The notes below the pieces were generated by a model. It made no database searches, was not told the origin of the DNA, and saw only the letters and a program-made list of their open reading frames with translations. From the NCBI GenBank assembly GCA_951812785.1, contig OX638335.1, positions 1,507,653 through 1,571,652 of the forward strand: a stretch of DNA of 64,000 nucleotides. The letters run 5' to 3'. The DNA comes from an uncultured Gammaproteobacteria bacterium. Its GTDB lineage: Bacteria > Pseudomonadota > Gammaproteobacteria > UBA4575. Positions 9,221 through 18,869 of the stretch are shown here, one piece after another; within the stretch, counting starts at the first letter, position 1, and each line of letters begins with the position of its first letter. The position numbers and the translations under genes are program-made.

Positions 9221-10393
9221 TTAGGCTGATTTTCTCTTACCAATAGATCTACCTTTACGTAAATCTTCTTCTTTTTCTCTAACAAGTGGAATTACTTGCT
9301 CTCCAAATGCCTTTAGATCTGTGTTGTAGTGTAAGAAGCCACATAATATGACTTTTATGCCTAGCATTTTCAGCTCAATAATACGATCAGCAACAGTCTC
9401 AGGTGTGCCAATCAAGCCAGTTTTGAAACCATCGTTATACTGAACCAAATCTTCAAAAGTAGAATTAACCCACATCCCTTCACCTTCTTTTGACTCTCTT
9501 CCTGCATGTTTAACCGCTTCACCAAAGCCTTTTACTGCTTCAACATCTGCATTGGTAATGACATCTCTTAAAGTTTCTGTTGCTTCTTCAACAGTATCAC
9601 GCACTATACAAAATCCATTTACACCAAATTTCAATTCACTAGGATCACGACCAGAATCAATTGCTGATGAAATTGATTCATCCATAATTTCCTTAAAACC
9701 TTTATTCGTATTCCCATTCATAAATAAGCAGTCAGTCACTCTTCCAGCCACTCTCCTAGCATCTTTTGAATTACCACCTTGGAACACAACAGGTTTATGC
9801 AATGGCTTTGGTAACATCGGTGCTCCATTTATCTGATAAAAGTCACCATAAAAAGTGAATTCTTCTTCAGTCCACATTCCCTTCATAATTCGAATGAATT
9901 CTTCTGATCGTCGATAACGCTCAGTATGCTCAAGCCATGGTAAACCATAGCCTGTGAACTCAGCCTTAAACCATCCACTGACCACATTGATCGATGTTCT
10001 GCCTTGACTGCACACATCAAGAGATGCTTGCATTTTTGCAACAATCGCTGGATGCCATAGCCCAGGATGAACCGCAGTAATAACCTCAAGCTTTTTTGTA
10101 TGCTGGAGAATGACATTAGCAATAGTAAATGCTTCATGCTGATGGTCAGCACCATAACTAGCAAACCATCTGGTTTGTGCTAATGCTGTAACAAATCCAA
10201 CTCTCTCTGCATCTTGAGCATATTTAATATTCGCTTCAGGAGTCCAGTCCGTATCCATAGGTAATGTGGTAATAACCAGCCCACCGGATATATTCGGAAT
10301 CCAGTATGCAAATTCAACCTGATCTGAGGTTAACCACGCCGATGGCTTTAATGGATTCTTTGAGTCTAGCAATAATTTTGGATATGTTGCCAT
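9221..10393 (-). CDS. sfnG: FMNH2-dependent dimethylsulfone monooxygenase
   Basis: 390 residues, bacterial-luciferase-like TIM barrel. Sequence blocks such as EFAYWIPNISGGLVITT, HEAFTIANVILQHT, VSGWFKAEFTGYGLPWLEH, FYQINGAPMLPKP and VFQGGNSKDARR are typical of SfnG. This enzyme oxidises dimethylsulfone to methanesulfinate and formaldehyde using FMNH2 and oxygen, in the cytoplasm. The FMN reductase follows 90 bases downstream. A sigma-54-like promoter and a palindrome lie upstream, which agrees with the known sigma-54 control of sfn genes in Pseudomonas. Alkanesulfonate monooxygenase (SsuD/MsuD) is a related alternative, but the N-terminal blocks fit SfnG better. Confidence 0.87.
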   Translation of the reverse strand: MATYPKLLLDSKNPLKPSAWLTSDQVEFAYWIPNISGGLVITTLPMDTDWTPEANIKYAQDAERVGFVTALAQTRWFASYGADHQHEAFTIANVILQHTKKLEVITAVHPGLWHPAIVAKMQASLDVCSQGRTSINVVSGWFKAEFTGYGLPWLEHTERYRRSEEFIRIMKGMWTEEEFTFYGDFYQINGAPMLPKPLHKPVVFQGGNSKDARRVAGRVTDCLFMNGNTNKGFKEIMDESISSAIDSGRDPSELKFGVNGFCIVRDTVEEATETLRDVITNADVEAVKGFGEAVKHAGRESKEGEGMWVNSTFEDLVQYNDGFKTGLIGTPETVADRIIELKMLGIKVILCGFLHYNTDLKAFGEQVIPLVREKEEDLRKGRSIGKRKSA

Positions 10394-10433
10394 GTTATGA
10401 AGACCTTATAATCGAATATAGTTACTTAGTCTC

Positions 10434-10449
10434 AGCATAATATATGCCA
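10434..10449 (-). promoter_or_regulatory. Sigma-54-type promoter upstream of sfnG
   Basis: The minus-strand sequence TGGCATATATTATGCT has a perfect -24 block (TGGCA) and a near-perfect -12 block (ATGCT), with 10 bases between GG and GC. Transcription would start near 10423, leaving about 30 bases before the sfnG ATG with AAGG as ribosome site. Confidence 0.6.
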
Positions 10450-10521
10450 TAAAACCACTACCTATAAATCATTGATTAATTTGAAATTAATACTAAATTA
10501 GCAAAGATTTATTCATGCTTT

Positions 10522-10540
10522 GAGTTTCAATTTGAAACTC
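10522..10540. promoter_or_regulatory. 19-bp perfect palindrome, candidate activator site
   Basis: GAGTTTCAATTTGAAACTC has two 9-base arms around one central base. Its centre is about 108 bases upstream of the predicted sfnG start, a usual distance for a sigma-54 activator. The TTTCAA/TTGAAA core is shared with 7462-7479. Confidence 0.6.
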
Positions 10541-10568
10541 GCTTTAAATGGGAGCGTTTCAGAAAGAC

Positions 10569-10605
10569 AAAAAAAAGCTGGCACATAGAACCCTGTGCGC
10601 CAGCT
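10569..10605 (-). terminator. Rho-independent terminator, probably of lysS
   Basis: On the minus strand the stem AGCTGGCGCACAG pairs with CTATGTGCCAGCT (two wobble pairs) around a GGTT loop and is followed by eight T. It faces away from lysS, whose stop is at 11410. IS481 copy 2 now lies between them. Confidence 0.8.
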
Positions 10606-10613
10606 AACATTAC

Positions 10614-11255
10614 TCGGCAATGCATGCTTTTCAAAAAACGGTAGCACCTCATCAAAGAGTAGGTCTGCGGCGGTAATCGGCGTCTTAGTCGTGTAGAGTG
10701 CCGCAAAGGCGATCTTGCTGTAGGTGTCTACGAACGTTTGCGGGTATAGCCGACCAACACCTTTGAGGTGGCCTAAGTCACCAGGATGTGCCGTGTCAAT
10801 CTCACCACAGGCCTCGTCATCCTGTTTCTCAAGGGCGGCGATCTGTGCATCGCTTAAGATAATGCCATCCTTGGCAATTTCTTCTTCGAGTGCTTTGAGT
10901 CATTTCTTGAAGTGCTCTCAATGATGGCGCAGCCAAACGCAACGCACACCGCTACCAGCGATAAACACACCAGTTCATTGCTGCTTCGATGTTGCCCAAC
11001 CGCGGGCTGTTCAATCGCTGACGTCACCACTGCATGTGCTGTGGGTTCATCCACACGGTTTTTAACATCGGCTGTTCTACGACTCTTGTCAATCCGTGAG
11101 TCAATGCCACCTTCTTCAACCCGCTCTTGATAACGATAGAATGTGTCTCGCGACACCCCCATGACTTGACAGGCGCTAGATACGTTGCCCAGTTCTTCTG
11201 CTAAGTTGAGCAAGCACGCCTTGTGTTTAAGGATTGGATTGTTAGTATGAAGCAT
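10614..11255 (-). pseudogene. IS481-family transposase fragment
   Basis: It starts MLHTNNPILKHKACLLNLAE and keeps a few codons (SRID) that copy 1 lacks before DKSRRT. The frame breaks around 10900-10950, and the DDE-domain part (DDEACGEIDTAHPGDLGHLKG, then VDTYSKIAF) is in another frame. The gene is cut off at 10614, so the last catalytic residues are absent. No active transposase is possible. Confidence 0.83.
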
Positions 11256-11375
11256 GAGAGTTACCTGCCTTTTTGGTTTGATTTAAAGATTTCAACACCT
11301 TTATCAAAACGGGTAACTCTCGCTTTTGCAACCCTTGTGGATTGCTAATTGTCAGATCGGGTCTGAACTATTACA
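10614..11375 (-). mobile_element. IS481-family insertion sequence, copy 2 (truncated)
   Basis: It is nearly identical to 915-1675 in inverted orientation. The outer end at 11375 reads TGTAATAGTTCAGACC inward. Homology stops abruptly at 10614, after TTGCCGA on the minus strand, just before the terminator hairpin. The distal third and the second inverted end are missing. The internal gap after AHPG is the same as in copy 1. Confidence 0.85.
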
Positions 11376-11409
11376 ATTTAGTCAAACTGCAATTTGAGAA
11401 CCACTTAAG

Positions 11410-12906
11410 TTACTCTGTTCTCATTTGCGGAAATAACAATACGTCTCTAATCGAAGCTGAATCAGTAAACAACATCACTAAACGATCTATACCAATTCCC
11501 TCGCCTGCTGTTGGCGGTAAACCGTATTCTAATGCACGAATATAATCCGCGTCATAATGCATTGCTTCTTCATCACCACTATCTTTTTGTGCGACTTGCT
11601 CTTTGAATCGTGCAGCCTGATCTTCAGCATCGTTCAGCTCTGAAAAGCCATTTGCAATCTCTTTACCGCCAACGAAAAATTCAAATCGATCAGTCACTTC
11701 TGGATTGGTATCATTACGCCTTGCTAACGGTGACACTTCTGTTGGATATTCCGTAATAAATGTTGGTTGATTGAGTCTATCTTCGACAGTCTTTTCGAAA
11801 ACTTCAATGAGAAGCTTTCCAGTTCCATAACTATCTTCATACGGAATACTTAAGTCATCACATACTTTTCGTAGCGACCCCACCGTTGCTAGATTTTCTT
11901 CACTAAGATTTGAATTCATTTTCAGCACTGATTCTTTAACTGACATTCTCGTGAATGGTTGCTCAAAATCATATGTCGATCCCTGGTATTCAATGGTGTA
12001 CTTACCATATAAATGGTAAGTAAGTTGACGCAACATATCCTCTGTACGGTCCATCAACACATAATACTCAGCATAGGCCTCATAGAACTCAAGCATCGTA
12101 AACTCAGGATTGTGTCTGGTAGATAAGCCTTCATTTCTAAAGTTACGATTAATTTCAAATACTTTTTCAAACCCACCTACGACTAATCGCTTCAGATACA
12201 GCTCCGGTGCTATACGCAAAAATAACTGCATATCCAATGCATTGTGATGCGTTACAAATGGCTTTGCTGCAGCACCCCCGGGTATTGACTGCATCATTGG
12301 CGTTTCCACTTCTAAAAAATCTTTATCATTCAAATAACCACGAATGAATGCCACTATTTTAGAACGAATCTTAAATGTCTCACGCGCTTCTTGATTCATA
12401 ATCAGATCAACGTAACGCATACGATAACGTTGTTCTTGATCAGTCAAACCGTGAAACTTTTCCGGCAATGGACGTAATGATTTTGTCAAAAGAACAGTTG
12501 TTTCCATCTTGACGTACAAATCACCCTTACCTGATTTACTTATCGGGCCAGACACGCCAATAATATCGCCAATATCCCAAGTATCAATCTCCTTAACTAA
12601 TTCCTTATCCAAACCTTTGCGATCAATATAAGCTTGTATTCTTCCTGACATATCTTGTAGCAGCAGAAACGGACCTCGTTTTGCCATAATACGACCAGCA
12701 ATATTTGCATGTTGATTTAACTTGGCCAATTCTTCTTTGGTGTTTTCACCATATTCATTTTGCAAGTCATTCGCCAATGTGTCCCGACTAAAATCATTGG
12801 GAAATGCATTTCGTTTACTGCGAATTTCAGCAAGCTTTTCACGCCTTAGCGCAATTAACTTATTCTCATCATGCTGCTGATCTTGACTATTATCTTGCCC
12901 ACTCAT
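11410..12906 (-). CDS. lysS: Lysyl-tRNA synthetase, class II
   Basis: 498 residues, full length. It charges tRNA-Lys with lysine in the cytoplasm. The N-terminal OB-fold anticodon-binding domain ([21 protein letters not shown]) is followed by the class II core: motif 2 region [20 protein letters not shown] with [11 protein letters not shown], and motif 3 [14 protein letters not shown] near the C-terminus. It lies 26 bases downstream of prfB, the conserved prfB-lysS order of many Gammaproteobacteria, and is probably co-transcribed with it. Its likely terminator is now about 800 bases away because of IS copy 2. Confidence 0.97.
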   Translation of the reverse strand: MSGQDNSQDQQHDENKLIALRREKLAEIRSKRNAFPNDFSRDTLANDLQNEYGENTKEELAKLNQHANIAGRIMAKRGPFLLLQDMSGRIQAYIDRKGLDKELVKEIDTWDIGDIIGVSGPISKSGKGDLYVKMETTVLLTKSLRPLPEKFHGLTDQEQRYRMRYVDLIMNQEARETFKIRSKIVAFIRGYLNDKDFLEVETPMMQSIPGGAAAKPFVTHHNALDMQLFLRIAPELYLKRLVVGGFEKVFEINRNFRNEGLSTRHNPEFTMLEFYEAYAEYYVLMDRTEDMLRQLTYHLYGKYTIEYQGSTYDFEQPFTRMSVKESVLKMNSNLSEENLATVGSLRKVCDDLSIPYEDSYGTGKLLIEVFEKTVEDRLNQPTFITEYPTEVSPLARRNDTNPEVTDRFEFFVGGKEIANGFSELNDAEDQAARFKEQVAQKDSGDEEAMHYDADYIRALEYGLPPTAGEGIGIDRLVMLFTDSASIRDVLLFPQMRTE

Positions 12907-12932
12907 TATTTTAATATTCCCTAGGCTGCTAT

Positions 12933-14028
12933 TTACAAGCCATGCTTCAAACTTGCTTCAATAAATTGATCCAATGCACCATCCAATACTGCTTGAGTAT
13001 TACTCGTCTCAACTGACGTACGTAAATCTTTAATACGAGATTGATCTAATACATAGGACCGAATCTGACTCCCCCAACCAATGTCAGACTTAGAATCTTC
13101 TAATGCTTGCTGTTCAGAATTACGCTTTTGCATTTCTAACTCGTACAGTTTTGCTTTTAACTGTTTCATCGCTACATCTTTATTCTTATGTTGAGAACGG
13201 TCATTTTGACATTGTGTGACAGCTCCAGTTGGTAAATGCGTGATGCGTACGGCTGATTCTGTTTTGTTAACGTGCTGCCCGCCCGCGCCACTGGCTCGAT
13301 AAACATCAATGCGTAAATCGGCGGGGTTTATTTCTATATCTATATCGTCATCTACTTCTGGCGAGACAAATACCGCAGCAAATGAAGTGTGTCTTCTGTT
13401 GCCAGAATCAAAAGGAGACTTTCGCACCAGTCTATGCACGCCCGTTTCTGTCCGCAGCCAACCAAATGCATATTCTCCATCAAACTTTATCGTGGCACTT
13501 TTAATACCCGCGACTTCACCTGGAGACACTTCAATTAATTCGGTTTTAAACCCTTTATCTTCACCCCAACGCAAATACATACGCAGAATCATTTCTGCCC
13601 AATCTTGTGCTTCCGTACCGCCAGAGCCGGACTGAATATCTAAAAATGCGTTATTGGTATCCATCTCGCCAGAAAACATGCGTCGAAATTCTAACTTACC
13701 GACTTTCTCTTCGAGTTGGTTGAGATCTTCAAGCACAGAATTCACAGTAGATTCATCATCTTCCATTTCTGCTAGCTCTAACAACTCTATTGCCTCTGCT
13801 ACCCCCTGCTCTGTAGTACGAACAGTATTAACTACCGTTTCATATTGTGCACGTTGTTTACCCAGTTGTTGTGCACGCTCAGGGTTATTCCACACATCTG
13901 GATCTTCTAACTCTCGAGAGACTTCCTCAAGTTGTTCCACTTTTGTATCGTAGTCAAAGATACCTCCTAAGCGAATTGACTCGTTCGCCGAGTTCTTTGA
14001 GCTGGGTGAAATAAAGTGCCAGTTCCAT
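12933..14028 (-). CDS. prfB: Peptide chain release factor 2 (programmed +1 frameshift)
   Basis: The true start is the ATG at 14028 ([20 protein letters not shown]). After 24 codons the frame meets an in-frame TGA at 13956-13954, and synthesis continues in the +1 frame from GAC to 12933, giving about 364 residues as in E. coli RF2. RF2 releases peptides at UGA and UAA. The GGQ catalytic motif is visible ([17 protein letters not shown]) and the stop-recognition region precedes it. Control is autogenous: low RF2 favours frameshifting at its own UGA. Located between recJ and lysS. Confidence 0.96.
13953..13968 (-). promoter_or_regulatory. prfB programmed frameshift site
   Basis: The minus-strand sequence AGG AGG TAT CTT TGA C has an internal Shine-Dalgarno-like AGGAGG three bases before the slippery CTT-TGA-C, the classic RF2 autoregulatory site. 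Confidence 0.95.
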
Positions 14029-14268
14029 GTTTATTTATCTATAATAATCGCCATGCTTGGCATTGTTGAAAACCCAGTCGAAACATTTACAACTGAGAAT
14101 TAGTATACTTTATTCTACTGGATTCCAGCCTACATTAGAAATTACTCGGTCTCCGTTCATGGCTCGACTCTATCACTTTCCTCCCTGTAAGCGTCCTGCA
14201 TTTCTAATACTTCCACCACTCTTGATGGTCGCGCTGGAATGACAAAAATATTGCAGAAATAGCAAAAA

Positions 14269-16020
14269 TTAATGCATTGCTCGCACTTCTAGATGTCGTA
14301 TTAATAATTGTGTGGATTCTATGCCACGGAAATGATTAACATCCAATTCATAGGCCGCATGAACTAGCGACGCTCTATTATTCCAGTCGAGGTTAGAATA
14401 ATTAAACGCAATCGCATTCAGCGAATTATTTCCCTGGACTGACTGTAGAGTCAGTTTCAGATGATGTTCTCCGACAACTCGGTAATCTAACACCTTAAAT
14501 TCCCCATCAAATATCGGCACCGGAAACCCTTGCCCCCACGGACCAGATGACCTTAACGTTTTTGCCATCGTTAAACTAAGATTATTTTCGTCCAATTCAC
14601 CATCAGAAAGTATCTCTGCCTGTAAATCTTCTGGTGACAACCATTCTTCTAATACTTGATTAAATGCGCTGACAAATTGGTCGTAGTGCTCTATTAGCAG
14701 GCTCAAACCAGCCGCCATCGCATGGCCTCCAAACTTTGAAATGAGTTCTGGATTGCGTGCAGCCACCGTATCAAGCACATCACGAATATGCACACCTGGG
14801 ATTGAACGCGCTGACCCTTTTAACTCATTTTCATCATTGTTGGCAAAAACAATGGTGGGCCGATAGTATTTCTCTTTAACCCGCGCGGCCAATATACCTA
14901 TCACACCTTGATGCCAATCAGGCCGATATAGACAGATACCTAACTCATTTTTATTCACCATGAATTTATCAGTCTGTAGTTGATCCAAGCTTTTAATTGC
15001 TTCATCTTTCATTTGACTCTCAATTTCACGTCTTTCTATATTTAGCGCATGTAATTGAGTGGCTATTTCGTTCGCGGCAGTTTCATTCTTGACAAGCAAA
15101 CATTCGATGCCTATCGACATATCTTCCAATCTGCCTGCTGCATTCACGCGTGGACCGACATAAAAAGCCAAATCAGTTGAAATCGCACGCGCATAATCGC
15201 TTCCTGCCACTTTGAGCAATGCCAAAATTCCAGGGCAACATTGTCCGGCACGGATTCTGCGCAAACCCTGCTCAACTAATATACGGTTATTTCGATCAAG
15301 AGGAACCACGTCGGCCACCGTGCCTAAAGCTACCAAATCTAATAACTCGGCAAAATTTGGCTCGGGAATATTTTGAGACTTAAACCACTCTTGTTTTCTC
15401 ATATGCGAACGTAGTGCAATCAGCACATAAAACATTACACCGACACCAGCTAATGACTTACTTGGAAAATCATCACTTGGTTGATTAGGATTCACAATAA
15501 CATTTGCATTAGGTAGTTCATGCCCAGGCAAATGATGATCAGTCACTAACACATCGATTCCCAGATCACGCGCATGTTGTGCACCAGCGAGACTAGAAAT
15601 ACCATTATCGACAGTAATTATTAACTTTGGAGCACTTTTTTGCGCTAAATCGACAATTTCTGGGGTTAGCCCATAACCAAACTCAAACCGATTCGGCACG
15701 ATATAGCTAATATTTTGAGCACCTAAACTAGTTAGCCCACGCATCGCTACCGCAGTACTAGTTGCACCATCCGCATCATAATCACCCACTATGATCATAG
15801 ATTGATCATCTTTTATCGCTTTAAATAATAATTTTGCTGCAGCACCGACACCCTTCAAAGAGCTTGGAGGCAAAATATTTTTTATCGACATGTCTAAATC
15901 GGCAGGATCCGCGATACCGCGATTCGCGTATACTCTTTGCAGCAGATCAGGAAGCTGAGATTGTGCAAGTGTTTGTTCTGAAAGGGGTACGCGTCGCTTT
16001 ACTCGTGAATTCATTGGCAA
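14269..16020 (-). CDS. recJ: Single-stranded-DNA-specific exonuclease RecJ
   Basis: 583 residues, full length. RecJ is a 5'-3' single-strand exonuclease in recombination and mismatch repair. DHH-family motifs are present: IIVGDYDADGATSTA (motif I) near residue 80, LIITVDNGISS, VTDHHLPG (the DHH motif), and the DHHA1 region GGHAMAAGLSL with GSARSIPGVHI. It is followed by 240 bases of apparently non-coding DNA with a degenerate ATTCCAGC...GCTGGAATGACA inverted-repeat pair, and then by prfB. Confidence 0.95.
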   Translation of the reverse strand: MPMNSRVKRRVPLSEQTLAQSQLPDLLQRVYANRGIADPADLDMSIKNILPPSSLKGVGAAAKLLFKAIKDDQSMIIVGDYDADGATSTAVAMRGLTSLGAQNISYIVPNRFEFGYGLTPEIVDLAQKSAPKLIITVDNGISSLAGAQHARDLGIDVLVTDHHLPGHELPNANVIVNPNQPSDDFPSKSLAGVGVMFYVLIALRSHMRKQEWFKSQNIPEPNFAELLDLVALGTVADVVPLDRNNRILVEQGLRRIRAGQCCPGILALLKVAGSDYARAISTDLAFYVGPRVNAAGRLEDMSIGIECLLVKNETAANEIATQLHALNIERREIESQMKDEAIKSLDQLQTDKFMVNKNELGICLYRPDWHQGVIGILAARVKEKYYRPTIVFANNDENELKGSARSIPGVHIRDVLDTVAARNPELISKFGGHAMAAGLSLLIEHYDQFVSAFNQVLEEWLSPEDLQAEILSDGELDENNLSLTMAKTLRSSGPWGQGFPVPIFDGEFKVLDYRVVGEHHLKLTLQSVQGNNSLNAIAFNYSNLDWNNRASLVHAAYELDVNHFRGIESTQLLIRHLEVRAMH

Positions 16021-16130
16021 GAGTTTAGCAACAACTGCTCTATTCGCACATCAGAAATAACATAATCTCGCAATTGAAGTTATTCCTATGTCATCTCTAT
16101 AACTCATTGTTTTAATTTAATTAACTAAAA

Positions 16131-17576
16131 ATGTCTGAACACTTACTTTTTCTCACTGGCAAACTTGCTGAAAAAAGTCTGCATAAGGTGCTCGAAAATA
16201 TGCAGCCCACCAAGTTTAGTTACGAAATTCATCAAATTGGCGTCAGCGTGGCCGCCTTGATGACGACAGATTTAATCGCTAGGCGACTAAAAGATGTGTC
16301 GAAATTCGATAAAGTAATGCTGCCAGGTCGTTGCCGTGGTGATATTGACCAGCTCGCCAACCAACTAGGCAAACCAGTTGAACGCGGCCCAGAAGAACTC
16401 AAAGACTTACCCCAATATTTCGGCCATGCCGCTAAAAAATCTGACTTAAGCAAATACTCAACAGACATTTTTGCTGAAATTGTTGATGCCCCCAATATGA
16501 CTGTCGAGCAAATCATCGCTCGTGCTGAGCAGTACAGAAATGATGGCGCCAATGTGATTGATTTAGGCTGTTTACCTAATACGCCATTTGGCCACTTAGC
16601 TGAATCGGTTCAAGCGCTTAAGTCTGCTGATTTTAAAGTCAGTGTCGATTCTTTACTCGCTGAAGATCTCGTTACCGGAGGTAAAGCAGGCGCAGATTTT
16701 TTATTAAGTTTGCAATATAACTCTCTATGGATACTAGAGAAAGTTGATTCAACACCCATCATTATTGGTGGCCCTCCAAGCAATATGCGCTCACTATATA
16801 AAACCATTAATACACTTCTAAAAGAAGGTGTGCGTTTCATTGCTGACCCTATTTTAGATCCAATAAATTTCAATTTTACTGAATCAATCGTTCGTTACCG
16901 CAACTTACGCAAGCATTATCCCGATATAGAAATCATGATGGGGGTTGGCAACTTAACCGAGCTAACACATGTTGATAGCGCAGGAACCAATGCATTGTTG
17001 ATGGGTATAATCTCGGAGCTTGATATTGGTCACATACTAGCCACTGAAGTCAGCGAACATTGTCGTAAGTCAGTCAAAGAAGCGGATCTCGCCAGACGAA
17101 TAATGCACGCTTCTAAAAAAGGCCATATCCCACCAAAAGGTTATCACAATGGATTAATGGCTCTGCATGAACGCAAGCCCTTCCCTTATGACGTAGGCGA
17201 GATCAAAGAGTTTGCTGAAAATGTACGCGATCCAAATTTTCGAATTCAGGTATGTGATGAAGGCGTCTTCGTATACAATCGCGATGGCATTTGGAACGCT
17301 ACTGATCCGTTTGATCTTTACCCACGCTTAAACGTTGCTGAAGATGGTGCCCATGCGTTTTATTTGGGATGCGAACTCGCACGAGCACAAATTGCTTGGC
17401 AATTAGGTAAACGTTACGACCAAGACGAAGAACTTGAATGGGGTATACATGTTGAAAAAAGCGAGCAAGATCTAAACGCTTTTAAAGATGAAGGCAGCAC
17501 TATGCAATCGCGCAAAGATCGTAAAAATAATCGCAAATCTACCAAATACAAAAAGAACGACGCAAGACGCTGTTAA
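16131..17576 (+). CDS. Dihydropteroate synthase-like protein, H4MPT-linked
   Basis: 481 residues. A TIM-barrel pterin-binding domain resembling dihydropteroate synthase occupies roughly residues 125-300 (DGANVIDLGCLPNTPF, FKVSVDSLLAEDL, GVRFIADPILDPINF, IEIMMGVGNLTELT). The flanking regions are specific to methanogens and to H4MPT-using methylotrophs. The most likely job is a step in methanopterin synthesis or pterin handling. It lacks the length and sequence of the normal FolP. It is divergent from recJ and heads a plus-strand operon with DUF447 and mfnB genes. The C-terminus is a lysine/arginine-rich tail. Confidence 0.82.
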   Translation: MSEHLLFLTGKLAEKSLHKVLENMQPTKFSYEIHQIGVSVAALMTTDLIARRLKDVSKFDKVMLPGRCRGDIDQLANQLGKPVERGPEELKDLPQYFGHAAKKSDLSKYSTDIFAEIVDAPNMTVEQIIARAEQYRNDGANVIDLGCLPNTPFGHLAESVQALKSADFKVSVDSLLAEDLVTGGKAGADFLLSLQYNSLWILEKVDSTPIIIGGPPSNMRSLYKTINTLLKEGVRFIADPILDPINFNFTESIVRYRNLRKHYPDIEIMMGVGNLTELTHVDSAGTNALLMGIISELDIGHILATEVSEHCRKSVKEADLARRIMHASKKGHIPPKGYHNGLMALHERKPFPYDVGEIKEFAENVRDPNFRIQVCDEGVFVYNRDGIWNATDPFDLYPRLNVAEDGAHAFYLGCELARAQIAWQLGKRYDQDEELEWGIHVEKSEQDLNAFKDEGSTMQSRKDRKNNRKSTKYKKNDARRC

Positions 17577-17589
17577 CAACTGATTAATT

Positions 17590-18165
17590 ATGCCTTTTAT
17601 CAGAGAAAGTATTATTACCACATTACATGAAGATGGCAGTGCCCACATTACTCCGATGGGTGTGCACGAAACTGATAGAGGCTTAATGCTCGCACCATTC
17701 AAACCTTCCTCTACATTAAACAATCTTATGCGCGAAGGGACAGCAACAATTAATTATCCTGATGATGTGCGCATATTTGCTGGTTGCTTAACAGGAAGAC
17801 GCGATTGGCCAACTGTCCCTACTGATATCATTGCAGGGATAAGATTGCATGATTGTTTAGCCCATACAGAAATCAAAATACACACACATGAAGATCACGA
17901 GCAGCGGCCAGAGTTTTATTGTGATGTTGTTCACGAACAAATGCATAAACCTTATCATGGCCATAACCGCGCTCAGTTTGCTGTCATAGAATTAGCTATA
18001 CTAGCCAGTCGATTACATATGCTAACTACAGAAAAGATAGATAACGAAATTGAATATTTGCGTATCGGCTTAGATAAAACAGCTGGCGAACGCGAATTAG
18101 AAGCATGGAATTGGCTAATGGAAAAAGTCACCCAACATAGAAACAAACAGACCGAGAAAGCATAA
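17590..18165 (+). CDS. DUF447-family flavin-binding-like protein
   Basis: 191 residues of the DUF447 family, found in methanogens and H4MPT-dependent methylotrophs and related in fold to FMN-binding split barrels. Visible family blocks: HITPMGVHETDRGLMLAPFKPSSTLNNL near the N-terminus and HEQMHKPYHGHNRAQFAVIELAILASRLHML in the second half. The reaction is unknown; a role in C1 cofactor metabolism is inferred from conserved neighbourhood. It lies 13 bases after the DHPS-like gene, and its stop codon overlaps the mfnB start by one base (TAATG), indicating translational coupling. Confidence 0.8.
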   Translation: MPFIRESIITTLHEDGSAHITPMGVHETDRGLMLAPFKPSSTLNNLMREGTATINYPDDVRIFAGCLTGRRDWPTVPTDIIAGIRLHDCLAHTEIKIHTHEDHEQRPEFYCDVVHEQMHKPYHGHNRAQFAVIELAILASRLHMLTTEKIDNEIEYLRIGLDKTAGERELEAWNWLMEKVTQHRNKQTEKA

Positions 18166-18869
18166 TGACTGGATTTTTAGCAAGTGTTGATAACTTAGAA
18201 GATGCCATCACTGTTAGCAAACATGGCGCAGATATTATTGACTTAAAAGATCCTAGTCAGGGCGCACTCGGCGGATTAACTATTAATGCAATTCATAACA
18301 TTGTTGACCACCTATGGGAAAAGTCGATAGTCAGCGCTACTGTAGGTGATCTTGAAGCCGACGTCTCATTAATTTTAGAACAAATAGGCAAAGTAGCCGA
18401 TACAGGTGTCGACTATGTCAAAGTCGGCATGTTCACCCAAGAACACACAGACAAATGTTTACCCACCTTCGAATATCATGCACGACGTGGCGTGAAAATT
18501 ATCGCAGTACTATTTGCTGATATAGATTTTGATATTCAAGAAACAGTTAAAATATGCAAAAAAGCACGCTTAACTGGTGTAATGATGGATACTGCAGGAA
18601 AAAATTCCGGCAGTCTGCTTCTACATAGAGAGCTCAACGAGCTTTCTAACTTTATTCAAACAGCTAAAAATAATAGCCTAGTCACTGGGCTTGCAGGCTC
18701 ATTACGCGAAAAAGATATTGAAACTTTATTGTCCATCAATCCTGACTACATCGGCTTTCGCACAGCTCTTTGCAAAGATTTAAAACGAACTGAAAGAATC
18801 AGCACAAAATTTGTTAGCCGCATTCGCGACCTGATACCCAACACATTAAAAGCCTCTCATCTGGGATAA
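18165..18869 (+). CDS. mfnB: (5-formylfuran-3-yl)methyl phosphate synthase
   Basis: 234 residues, former DUF556. MfnB condenses two glyceraldehyde-3-phosphate molecules into the furan ring of methanofuran. Family features are the N-terminal LASVDNLEDAITVSKHGADIIDLKDPSQGALGG with the Schiff-base lysine in DLKDP, a second lysine in VDYVKVGM, and TGLAGSLREKDIETLL near the C-terminus. Together with mfnD, mfnE and mfnF elsewhere in the window it argues that the organism makes its own methylofuran for the Fhc complex. Last gene of the three-gene plus-strand operon. Confidence 0.9.
   Translation: MTGFLASVDNLEDAITVSKHGADIIDLKDPSQGALGGLTINAIHNIVDHLWEKSIVSATVGDLEADVSLILEQIGKVADTGVDYVKVGMFTQEHTDKCLPTFEYHARRGVKIIAVLFADIDFDIQETVKICKKARLTGVMMDTAGKNSGSLLLHRELNELSNFIQTAKNNSLVTGLAGSLREKDIETLLSINPDYIGFRTALCKDLKRTERISTKFVSRIRDLIPNTLKASHLG

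Noticed and set aside
10854-11255. Intact small transposase from IS copy 2
   Set aside because: The 133-codon frame ends after a frameshift and lacks the DDE domain.
14041-14268. 61-codon plus-strand frame between prfB and recJ
   Set aside because: No ribosome site and no recognisable sequence. The stretch looks like intergenic DNA with a degenerate repeat.
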